In this document: piece by piece, positions 47,888 to 56,900 of the stretch | How the letters are laid out: each line of letters starts with the position of its first letter | How positions within the stretch are numbered: position 1 is the stretch's first letter | Assembly (NCBI GenBank): GCA_016705235.1 | Contig: JADIYP010000002.1 | Span: 62,001 to 126,000, forward strand | Direction: 5' to 3' | DNA from: Candidatus Leptovillus affinis | Lineage (GTDB): Bacteria; Chloroflexota; Anaerolineae; Promineifilales; Promineifilaceae | Length of the DNA: 64,000 bases | Notes under the pieces: model-generated | What the model saw: only the letters and a program-made list of their open reading frames with translations | Database searches by the model: none | Told to the model about the DNA's origin: nothing | Made by a program: the position numbers and the translations under genes

Positions 47888-49647
47888 CGTCTGGTGACTT
47901 CCATCTTATTCGGTCCTTGACCCAGGTGATCGCCGTTTTGGCAAATGGGCAGCCCCATCCGAAAAACCGCGCCCCCATCCGGACTATCGGCAACCGCCAG
48001 CGTGCCCTGATGCGCCTCCACCACCATCTTACAAAATGTCAGCCCCAGACCGGTTCCCCGGCGTTCCGTCCCTTCCACCTGGGCAAACTTCTCAAAAATA
48101 CGCGCCTTGTCGGCGTCAGGAACACCCGGACCATCATCCGCCACATAAAGGGTAAGTTCATTCCCCTCAACGCAGGCCGCCACATTCACCAGCCCTTCCA
48201 TGGAGGAATAATTTAGCGCATTGGTCAACAAATTATTGATCACTCGCTGCAACAAATCGCCGTCACCCCAGAGTGGCGGCAGTGTGTCCGGCACATCAAT
48301 CGTCAGGCTTTTATTCTGCGCCCCGGCCACAACTTCCCAATGCGCCAACGAGTCTTGCAGCCAAATCGCGCTTTGAATCTCGGCTCGCCGCAACATCAAG
48401 GCCCCAACCTCCAGCCGCTCCACATCCAGCAAGTTGTCGATCAATTGTAAAATGCGCTGCGTCGATTCGTCCGCTCGCCTCAATATTTTTTGCTGGCGGG
48501 CGTCCACTGCGCCCAGGTTGCCCTTCGTCACCATGCTAATACTGCTGCGAATGACCGTCAGCGGGCTTTTGAGGTCATGGATAACCATTTGGGTTAATTC
48601 CGCTCGCAAACGCTGCTCGCGTCGAAAATCAACGGTCCGCTGGCGCACCAAACGCTCCAGGTGAGCCACAATCACGTACAAAATCAAAAAGCTTAAGACG
48701 CCTTCGGCCAGAAGAGTCAATAAAATGGCCGGTCTGATTGCCTGCAGATCGAACAAACTGATGACAAATTCGCCCAAGACAAGCGAAAAGCCAACGATGA
48801 TGACGCTGCCCGACGCCGCAAAATAGCGTGAGACTTGCAGGTCTTCATTATTGCGCAATGCGGACAAAATCGCCCAGACAGCGACAAATAGAGCCAACAT
48901 CATCTGTGGATAAAAAAGGTGCCCGCTCAAAGCCTTGTCTCGGCCGACAACCAGGAAGAACTGCGCTTCAACCAGCAGCAGCAGGGTAAGGCTAAGACGG
49001 TGGCCAAAGGTATAGAGCGCCACAAAATCGGTCCGGATGCGCTGAGCAGACCAGATGTATAGGCCGATGGTGCTTATCGTCAACAGGGTAGTGACGGCCG
49101 AATTCATGGGGCTTTGGTTGAGCGACACGATGGGTGGAGATACGGCCGTTACCAACCACATCAGCAACACCAGCAACCCCACCACGCCAAGCCCCCACCA
49201 GGTCAGGTACTTTTCTAGCCAGGCTTCCCCGGCCGGCGACCAGCGAACGCCGGCCAGCGCGAAAAACACCGCCCCTACCGGCAAACTCAGGTAAAGCGCC
49301 CAGACCGCCACTTTTGCTTCCGTCCCATTGAAATAAACGCCAGGCGTGAACAGGGCACTGAGCAGCATCATCGCCGCCAACAGGGCAAATGCCAGAGTAA
49401 TAAACCGCAAACGCGTATCAATTTTTCGGTCAGATAAGCTGCTTGAATAAAAGGCAACTATCAAGGCGACGAAGCCAGAAAACGCGCTCATGTAATAATG
49501 GGCGTATATTTCATACGGTACGGCAAACCACAAAGCGGCATCCAATTTGGGGAACAGCAAAAGAACCCCGAAAATAACCAGAGGCACAGTCAACAATACG
49601 GCAAATACCGGTTCTTGCTTGATGATCTTTCGCAAATCAAACATCAT
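47884..49647 (-). CDS. Membrane sensor histidine kinase
   Basis: 587 residues. The N-terminal region (about 15-330) has about nine to ten hydrophobic helices with no recognised ligand domain. The kinase core has H-box His357 in 'QMVIHDLKSPLTVIRSS', N-box 'VINNLLTNALNYSS', G1 'VADDGPGVPDADK' and G2 'RRGTGLGLTF'. It should autophosphorylate in response to a membrane or extracellular cue; no response regulator is adjacent, so its partner is unknown. The stop overlaps the end of the convergent glycoside hydrolase gene by four bases. Two Met codons (49647 and 49644) are possible starts. Confidence 0.92.
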   Translation of the reverse strand: MMFDLRKIIKQEPVFAVLLTVPLVIFGVLLLFPKLDAALWFAVPYEIYAHYYMSAFSGFVALIVAFYSSSLSDRKIDTRLRFITLAFALLAAMMLLSALFTPGVYFNGTEAKVAVWALYLSLPVGAVFFALAGVRWSPAGEAWLEKYLTWWGLGVVGLLVLLMWLVTAVSPPIVSLNQSPMNSAVTTLLTISTIGLYIWSAQRIRTDFVALYTFGHRLSLTLLLLVEAQFFLVVGRDKALSGHLFYPQMMLALFVAVWAILSALRNNEDLQVSRYFAASGSVIIVGFSLVLGEFVISLFDLQAIRPAILLTLLAEGVLSFLILYVIVAHLERLVRQRTVDFRREQRLRAELTQMVIHDLKSPLTVIRSSISMVTKGNLGAVDARQQKILRRADESTQRILQLIDNLLDVERLEVGALMLRRAEIQSAIWLQDSLAHWEVVAGAQNKSLTIDVPDTLPPLWGDGDLLQRVINNLLTNALNYSSMEGLVNVAACVEGNELTLYVADDGPGVPDADKARIFEKFAQVEGTERRGTGLGLTFCKMVVEAHQGTLAVADSPDGGAVFRMGLPICQNGDHLGQGPNKMEVTRR

Positions 49648-49839
49648 TAAATGGTCAGTGTGCTCCTCGGTGATCCAAAGGCAGCCCCTTTTTGTAGACT
49701 AATCAGGAGGCGAGTTTACCCGGTAAAACTGTCCTTCTGGCTTAAGACGAGGCGGGCAATACGGCCGTTGGCGGCATAAGCAATTTCAGGGAAAATTAGC
49801 GTAAGTATCTTTGCCTCGGCGAAAGGACACACATAACCT

Positions 49840-50409
49840 ATGGACCCGATTTTACTCGACATTCCACACCAATTTGAAAGCGAGCGGCTGCTCATCCGTT
49901 GCCCGCTGCCCGGCGATGGACCGGCCTTAGCCACGGCCGTGCAAGAATCGCTGCCAGAATTACGGCCGTGGCTGCCCTGGGCGGTCCAGGAACCATCCGC
50001 CGAAGACAGCGAAATCAACGTCCGGCGCGGGTATACCCGCTTTATCAACCACGAAGACCTCTGGCTCATCCTCCTCCTCAAAGGCACCGACACCATCATC
50101 GGCGGCTCCGGCCTGCACCGCATTGATTGGGAGATACCCAAATTTGAAATTGGCTACTGGCTAAGAACGTCCTACACCGGCAAAGGGTATATCACCGAAG
50201 CGGTCGCCGCCATTGCCGATTTCGCTTTCCAAACCTTGGGCGCCAAACGGGTAGAAATCCACTGCGACTCGCTAAACCATCGCAGCGCGGCCGTCCCGCA
50301 ACGCCTGAATTTTGTCCACGAAGGCACCCTGCGCTGCCACCGGCGCAATCACCTCACCAACGAATTACGCGACACCCTGATTTTTGCCAAGACGGCCGTC
50401 GATGAATAA
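49840..50409 (+). CDS. RimJ/RimL-type GNAT acetyltransferase
   Basis: 189 residues with 'FESERLLIRCPLPGDGPALA' and 'LRPWLPWAVQEPSAED' at the start, and the family middle 'KFEIGYWLRTSYTGKGYITE' with the acetyl-CoA pyrophosphate loop around R-x2-Y-x-GKGY. Such enzymes acetylate ribosomal protein N-termini or small amines. The later segment 'DSLNHRSAAVPQRLNFVHEG' reads AAVPQRL, where relatives usually have S-x-x-V-x-E-(R/K)-L/(G/A)F, a minor change. GAAAGGA lies upstream. Its last codons overlap the start of the next gene (ATGAATAA). Confidence 0.88.
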   Translation: MDPILLDIPHQFESERLLIRCPLPGDGPALATAVQESLPELRPWLPWAVQEPSAEDSEINVRRGYTRFINHEDLWLILLLKGTDTIIGGSGLHRIDWEIPKFEIGYWLRTSYTGKGYITEAVAAIADFAFQTLGAKRVEIHCDSLNHRSAAVPQRLNFVHEGTLRCHRRNHLTNELRDTLIFAKTAVDE

Positions 50410-51775
50410 AACCCACGGTTCCTTCAGGCTGCTGCTGCTGCTGAGCATAGCTCTCTGGCTGCTGATTGGCTGCGCCGACAACGGCCGTGCCAACCCAAAT
50501 GGACAAACGGCCGTCTTGCCCTCCCCACGTCCGGCCACCACCCTGCAACCCACCTTCACCCCCCAGGCAACCGCCGGTCCATTGCCCTCACTCACGCCGC
50601 CGCCGCCCCGGCCAACGGCCGTGCCCAGCACCCCTATCCCGTTTGCCGACACCGTCTTCGAGCTGCGCTACCAGATACCCGCGCTCTCACTCGACAGGCG
50701 GCTGCAAGGCAACGTCGCCAGCGAAATTGTCGCCGTCGACGAAACCACCGGCCTATCGCGGCAGCGCAGCAACCAGGCCGGCATCATGCTTGAGCTGCGC
50801 GCCGCCCTGCCCGCAATGAAGCTGGAACCCCTGCCCGCAGACTGCCCCGGCTGCGTTTCTGTGACCTACGATATGCCCGGCCTGGATGTTTCCGGCTCAG
50901 GCTGGCTGCAAGACCCCGTGCTTCTGGCCAGCATCGAAAACTATCTGACCGCCGCCTTAGGCCCCCATTTCCCGCCCGACACCGTGGTCGGCCTCCGCCG
51001 AGCGGCTTCGCCCTATGCCCCGGCCCATTCCGTGGCCCTGACCAGCGACGGCCGTATCTGGACCTGGCTGGCAACCGAAGCCCAGGTCTCGTCCCCTGGT
51101 GAAGCCGCCACCGATCTCCTATCATTAAGCCTGCTGCCCGACCTGCCCCTGACCGATCTCCAACCAACCTACGCCGCCGACTGCGCTGGCAGCCCGCTGG
51201 AAACGCTGCTCATCCGCCGCAGCGACATAGCCTGGGAAGGAGAAATTGTCTGCCCAGAAATGGCCTTGCCAGACACCTTGCTCCCGCTCTATCTGGAATT
51301 GGACCAACGGCTGGCAGCCAAAACAGCCGACGTGTCGCTGCCGCGCCCCGCTTTGCCTTTCCCCCTGGACGGTCTGGTAGACTATCGCCGCGCCGATGGT
51401 TCCCAGCTAACCTTATTGGCCGATGGAACCCTGATCGGCATAGATACCAGCAGCAATGTATTCACCGGCACGCTTACCAGCACATCGCCGCTAAGCCTCA
51501 CCGCGACTTTGGTCAGAAGCAATTTACTTCAGCCCGGCTTGCGCACGTTCACTGCCGCCCCATCCGCCATGCCGCAAACCATCCTGGTTGTCCGCGGCCC
51601 AACAGGCGTGTTAGATGGGCAGTGGGACACCTTGCCAGATCGTGAAATTTTCGTTACCCTGAATAACCTGTTGGCAGATTTAATCGGCGGCGGCCCCGCC
51701 GACCCCGCAGCGCCACAACCTGAAGCAGAAGAAACGGCCGTCTCCACCACAATCGCCCCGTCACCGACACCCTGA
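50402..51775 (+). CDS. Lipoprotein of unknown function
   Basis: 457 residues from the ATG at 50402, which overlaps the GNAT stop by eight bases. A lipoprotein signal ends in 'ALWLLIGC' (Cys about 23), then a Pro/Thr-rich linker (about 35-85) leads to a region with repeated short beta-like segments ('FELRYQIPALSLDRR', 'GLVDYRRADGSQLTLLADG', 'GLRTFTAAPSAMPQTILVVR') and ends in an acidic, Pro-rich tail. Two Cys pairs, one in 'DCPGCVSV', may form disulfides. I do not recognise a family. It lies in an operon with a secreted CAP protein, so an extracellular role is likely. Confidence 0.72.
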   Translation: MNKTHGSFRLLLLLSIALWLLIGCADNGRANPNGQTAVLPSPRPATTLQPTFTPQATAGPLPSLTPPPPRPTAVPSTPIPFADTVFELRYQIPALSLDRRLQGNVASEIVAVDETTGLSRQRSNQAGIMLELRAALPAMKLEPLPADCPGCVSVTYDMPGLDVSGSGWLQDPVLLASIENYLTAALGPHFPPDTVVGLRRAASPYAPAHSVALTSDGRIWTWLATEAQVSSPGEAATDLLSLSLLPDLPLTDLQPTYAADCAGSPLETLLIRRSDIAWEGEIVCPEMALPDTLLPLYLELDQRLAAKTADVSLPRPALPFPLDGLVDYRRADGSQLTLLADGTLIGIDTSSNVFTGTLTSTSPLSLTATLVRSNLLQPGLRTFTAAPSAMPQTILVVRGPTGVLDGQWDTLPDREIFVTLNNLLADLIGGGPADPAAPQPEAEETAVSTTIAPSPTP

Positions 51776-51823
51776 TAGACGTTTGGCGGCTCACAGATCC
51801 GATTTACCTGGAAAGGTGGAAGA

Positions 51824-53014
51824 ATGAAAAATCAAGACCGCACCCTGTTGATCGGCTCTATCGCGCTGAACGTCGCTTTGTTGATCGCCGTTGCTTTTTT
51901 GGCCTCACGGCCAGGCCCATCGCCAGAGGCCACGCAAGTGGCCCAGGTGAACACCCCAACCAGCGCAGTTACACCGACAAGCGCACCGTCGCCATCTAGC
52001 GCGCCGTCGCCGACGGCCGTCATCGTCACCGTCGTCGTCAGCGCTACCCCAGCCCCAACTGCGCGCCCCACGGAAACGCCAGCGCCCACCGCCACCGCTG
52101 CGGCAACGGCCGTGCCCAGCGCAGCGCCGACGGAAACGCCCACCGAGACGCCCACGGAAACGCCAACGGCCGTGCCCACAGAAACCCCCATTGCCCTCAC
52201 CGGCCCAAATTGGCTGCGCTACGCCAACCAATTCCGCCTGCAAGCCGGGCTGCCGCCGGTAACCGAAAACGCTGACTGGTCTGAGGGCAGCGCAAACCAC
52301 AGCCTGTACATGGTTTTAAATAGCGACACCTCTCACAGCGAAAGCAAAAATCAAATCGGCTATACAGAATCCGGGGCCGCCGCCGGGCAAAACGGCAATA
52401 TCGCCGTCAGCGGGTCGGCCGGGGTGGGCTACACCTGGCCGCTAGACTATTGGATGTCGGCCTCTTTTCACGCGCTGCCTCTGCTAGACCCCGAATTGCA
52501 AATGGTAGGCTACGGCGATTTTCGTGACGCCAGCAGCAGCTTTGGCATGGCGGCCACCATGGATGTCAAACGCGGGATACGTGGGCTGCCCGCCGACATC
52601 CAATTCCCCATCACCTTCCCGAAAGATGGCGGGCAAACGTGGGTCACCACCTTCAACCTGCCGGAATTCCCCAACAGCATCGCCAGCTGCCCCGGCTTCA
52701 GCCAGCCCACCGGCGCGCCCATTATCCTGCAAATCGGCAGCGGCGATCGGGTTCCGCGTGTAACCAGCACGGAATTAAAACGCGGCGATACGCCCGTGCC
52801 GCACTGTTCATTTAGTGAAACCACCTATACCAACCCCAACAGCTACTGGCAAGGGGTTGGCCGTCTCATTTTGGATGTGCGAGACGCCATTGTCATTGTG
52901 CCGCGCTCACCGCTGGTAGTCGGCCAAAAATATACGGTTACAGTCAATACCAATGGGCAAGTGATCACCTGGCAGTTCGATGTGGTCGCTGGCCCACCAA
53001 CAAATGGATCATAA
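51824..53014 (+). CDS. Secreted CAP/SCP-domain protein
   Basis: 396 residues: an N-terminal membrane anchor (about 8-26), a long low-complexity Thr/Pro/Glu linker (about 40-125, with ETPTETPTETPT), then a CAP domain from about residue 130 ('NWLRYANQFRLQAGLPPVTE', 'SEGSANHSLYMVLNSDTSHS', 'AVSGSAGVGYTWPLDYWMSA') and a C-terminal beta-rich domain to the end. The His of 'SANHS' and the later 'SFHALPLLDPEL' are the usual CAP cavity positions. Bacterial CAP proteins of the CotH/SafA-like group are structural or lytic, with no agreed enzyme activity. AAGGTGG lies before the ATG. Confidence 0.85.
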   Translation: MKNQDRTLLIGSIALNVALLIAVAFLASRPGPSPEATQVAQVNTPTSAVTPTSAPSPSSAPSPTAVIVTVVVSATPAPTARPTETPAPTATAAATAVPSAAPTETPTETPTETPTAVPTETPIALTGPNWLRYANQFRLQAGLPPVTENADWSEGSANHSLYMVLNSDTSHSESKNQIGYTESGAAAGQNGNIAVSGSAGVGYTWPLDYWMSASFHALPLLDPELQMVGYGDFRDASSSFGMAATMDVKRGIRGLPADIQFPITFPKDGGQTWVTTFNLPEFPNSIASCPGFSQPTGAPIILQIGSGDRVPRVTSTELKRGDTPVPHCSFSETTYTNPNSYWQGVGRLILDVRDAIVIVPRSPLVVGQKYTVTVNTNGQVITWQFDVVAGPPTNGS

Positions 53015-53971
53015 ATGCAAGCTGTTTATCTGGAAAAAGGCCACATTCATTATTTAAAAGAGTATGAGATGCCGGTTGCTCAGCCTGGGGAGGCGGTGGT
53101 GCGCGTCTCCGTGGCCGGCATTTGCGCCACCGACCTGGAGTTGGTGAAGGGATACAAGGGTGATTTTAAGGGCGTACCCGGACATGAATTTGTGGGGGTG
53201 GTTGAACGCGCGCCAGACAAATGGTGGCACGGCCGTCGCGTGGTGGGCAGCATCAATATCGGCTGCAACCAGTGCGCCATCTGCCGGCAAACTGGCCCGG
53301 AACATTGCCCCAACCGGCGCGTTTTGGGCCTCATGGGCAAAGATGGCGCGTTTGCCGATTATCTCACCCTGCCCCAAGAAAATCTGGTGGCTGTGCCCGA
53401 CAGCGTGCCCGATGAGGCCGCCGTGTTTACGGAACCATTGGCGGCGGCTTTGCGCATTCGGGAGCAAGTGCGGCTGCGGCCGTCGGCGAAAACGGCCGTC
53501 ATTGGTCCAGGACGATTGGGGCTGCTGATTGGGCAAGTTCTGGCGCTGGATGGCAGCGACGTGGTGATGATTGGCCGCAACCGCCGTTCGCTGGAACGGC
53601 CGTCAGCTCTGGGCTTACGCACGGGTCTGGCCGAAGCGTTTGCCCCGGATAGTTTTGATCTGATCGTGGAGGCGACAGGCAATGCAGAGGGGTTTGCCAC
53701 GGCCCAACGGCTGTTACGGCCGTTAGGCACATTGGTGCTAAAAAGCACATTCGTCGGCGCGCCGTCCATCGACATGAGCTATCTGGTCGTCAACGAGATC
53801 ACCGTGATTGGCTCGCGCTGCGGGCCGTTTGCCCCGGCGCTCAACCTGCTCGCCCAGGGAAAAATCAGCATTGAAAACTTGCTGGAAGCAGAGTACCGGC
53901 TGCGGCAGGCGCAAATCGCCTTTGCCCACGCCGCTCAACCAGGGGTGCGCAAGGTGTTGTTACGGCCGTAA
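53015..53971 (+). CDS. Zinc-type alcohol dehydrogenase (MDR family)
   Basis: 318 residues. The catalytic domain begins 'VRVSVAGICATDLELVKGYK' (zinc Cys in GICATD) with 'GVPGHEFVGVVE' (GHE), and has the structural zinc loop 'GCNQCAICRQTGPEHCPNRR' with four Cys. The coenzyme domain has 'AVIGPGRLGLLIGQVLALDG' (GxGxxG-like GPGRLG). It oxidises an alcohol or sugar alcohol with NAD(P). It is somewhat short for the family. The ATG follows the CAP gene stop with no gap, and its last 37 bases overlap the 3' end of the convergent cyclase gene. Confidence 0.9.
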   Translation: MQAVYLEKGHIHYLKEYEMPVAQPGEAVVRVSVAGICATDLELVKGYKGDFKGVPGHEFVGVVERAPDKWWHGRRVVGSINIGCNQCAICRQTGPEHCPNRRVLGLMGKDGAFADYLTLPQENLVAVPDSVPDEAAVFTEPLAAALRIREQVRLRPSAKTAVIGPGRLGLLIGQVLALDGSDVVMIGRNRRSLERPSALGLRTGLAEAFAPDSFDLIVEATGNAEGFATAQRLLRPLGTLVLKSTFVGAPSIDMSYLVVNEITVIGSRCGPFAPALNLLAQGKISIENLLEAEYRLRQAQIAFAHAAQPGVRKVLLRP

Positions 53972-56900
53972 GACCGGCTGTTTTGGGCTACCGGAGACCC
54001 ATCCCGCCACCAAAGGATAATTTCTCGATGGACATCAATCCCGTTTAGAAACGCCTCCCGCCATTCCGGGCTTTTTATCCCAGCGCTTAATTTTTGAATG
54101 CGCCCAAACGTTTCCTGAAGAATTTCCCCTGCGTCGGGATGACCGGCAGCCTGTAGCACCTGGAAACAAATCCAGTACAGCCGAACCGGTTCTTCTACGC
54201 GGTCGATGGTTTCGTTTTGGGAATAGACCAGCACGCCGGTTAACCAATTTTGCGCCGCCGCCAGATCGCCCTGGAGCATGGCGAGGTAAGCCAGATTGGC
54301 CAGCGCTTCTAAAACGAGGAATTGGTCATGGGCTTTGCGGCGAATGGCGAGAGATTGCTGGTAAACGGCCGTTGCCCTGTCCCACTGCCCCAACCCGGTG
54401 TAAGCCCGCCCCAAATACCCCAGCGCATACCCACGCAGCGATTCGTTTTTCAGCGAGTCGGCCAGGGAAAGGGCCTGCAAAGCCAACTGCCACCCCTGTC
54501 TAAAATCGCCAACGCGGGAATATAACAAGCTCAAGTTGCCGGTGGTCCAACATTGGCCGCGCCTATCGTCAATTTCCCGGCAAATTGCCAGGTCCTGCTC
54601 AAAATGGGCGCGCCCCAGTTCATACAAGCCTACCCGCGCATACAAATAGCCCAGGTTGCCTAGCGCAATGCTCTGGCTCCAGCGGTCGCCGGTCATCCGA
54701 AAAATGGCGAGCGCCTGGGCGTAATAATTTACGGCCGTTTCATAATGGTGAGAATTTTCGGCCACCAGTCCCAATTTATTTAATGTTTCGCCTTCGCCAA
54801 TCCGAATACCTGCTGCTCGGTCCAGAGCAAGCGCTTTACGCAGAAAAGTGCTCGCTCTGGCAAAATGACTGTGTTTCCAGGCGACAGAGGCCAAAACGCG
54901 CAGGCATTTGGCTTCAATATCACGCGCCTCGAGTTGTTGCGCCAATTTCAACGCCCGGCGAGTAATCAGGACGGCCTGTTTGTACTCGTCCAGGCGATAG
55001 AAGATATTTCCTAACTGCTGGTAACAGTTCGCCTCTAATACAGGATCAGCGGCTTGTTGGGCCAGCGACAGGGCAATTTGCACGGCTCCTTTCACGGCCG
55101 AATAATCCCCGGTCACCTCGGCAAAACGGCTGAGGCGCAAGGCCAATTCTGCGCGTTGGTGCAAATTGCCCAACGGCGGAAGTTGTTCCGCCATGCTGCT
55201 GAGGTCTTCAAATTGGCGCTCGCGCTCGCCTAACAGGTCATAGAGATGCTCGCGGGCCAGATTGAGGGTGTGCCGCATAGTATCTTGATCTGTGGGCAGC
55301 AGTTCTAGAGCGCGGGAGTAATAGTCAACAGCCTGTTGGTTGGCGTAATTGGCTTCAGCGTCTCGACCGGCAAGGATGACGTAGTGATACTCTTTGGCGT
55401 CGTTTTTGGCGCGCCGCCAATGGTAAGCCAGGTCGGCGTAGCGGGGTGAAAGGTTGGCGGCGTAAACTGTTTCCAGGGCCACGGCCGTTTGTCCGTGAAG
55501 GTAACTCAGGCGCGAAGGAAGCTGCATGTGGTAGGCGGCGTCGCGCAGCAGGGCATGAGAAAAGGCATAACGGTTGGGGGCCACGGCCGTCCAAATCTGG
55601 GCTAATTCGGCCTCGGCCAGTTGTTCTGGCAGGCTGCGTTCTACTGGCGGGGCCATCGCCGTCTGCGGGGCTATCGCCGCCGGCTGGACCATCACCGTCT
55701 GCGGAGCCATCCCCGTCTGCGGGGCCATTGCCGCCAGCACGGGCACATCAAAGACCGGGCCTAACACGGCAGCCACCTGCACCAGCCGCCGCACCTCTGG
55801 AGACAACCGATCCAGGCGAGAAATCAAGACCGCCTGAAGTGTTTCCGGGACAGAATCAACGGCCGTCTGCGACAAGTTGTATTCGCCGCTTACTTCATCA
55901 ATCAGGAGCATTCGCTGCTCGCACATCGACAAAACCAGGTGCTCGATAAACAAGGGGTTGCCGTTGGTTTTTTGGTGGATAAAATGAACGGCCGTTGGCG
56001 CAAGCTCGCCCTCTATGATTTGCGCCGCCATCAACCCCACTTCATACACAGACAAATAATCTAGCCCAACTTCGGCCGTAGGAACCTCTGGCCCAAGTTC
56101 CAAACGAATCGCCGCGCCGCCGGTCCCGTACCGCCCTTCCACCAGAACAGCCAAAGGATAATCGGCCATCTCGCGCAGCAAATAGGGCAGAATTTGCTGT
56201 GAATCCAGGTCCAACCAATGCGCGTTTTTCAACACCAGAATCACCGGCTGGATCAATGAAATCGCTTTGAGAAAATTTTTTAGCGCCAGACGCGTATTCT
56301 CAAAACGCAGCTTGGGTTCCAGCGCGGCATACAAAGAATCCGGCCACTCCAAATTTAGCAAAGCCGCCAAAAAAGAACGCGAGCGCCATAATTCTTGGTG
56401 AATGGTCACGGCCGTTTCGCCTTCCATTTGTAGTCGATGGCTGAGAAGATCCAAAGTCTGGTCAAACTTCTGCTTATTCTGGGCAAAAGAATTGGCGGGC
56501 TGCTGCAAAAAATAGTCAGCCAGAAACGCACGGAAGGGGTTGAGCGAGGTTTGCAACACCTCGTCGGATGGGCAATTGGCCACAAACACCGATTGCGCGC
56601 GGCGGATGTGGCGGGAAAATTCGGCGAGTAAGTAACTCTTGCCAATTCCCGCTTCCCCATCCAGATAAAAAACGCCGGCAAACTGACTATTAAAAATGGG
56701 TTTTACGAATTCTTGCAAGCGCTGCATTTCTTTGGCGCGGCCCCAGAAATGACGGTCCAACTGCAAACCAGTCGTCGGCCGTTTAGGCTGCAACACGCGG
56801 TAGACAGCCAGTTGGTGGCGCTTGCCTTTTAAGGGGATTTGGCCAAAATCGGCAAAAGAAAAGGCGGATTGCCCGGTGATATACACGGCATGGGTGGTCC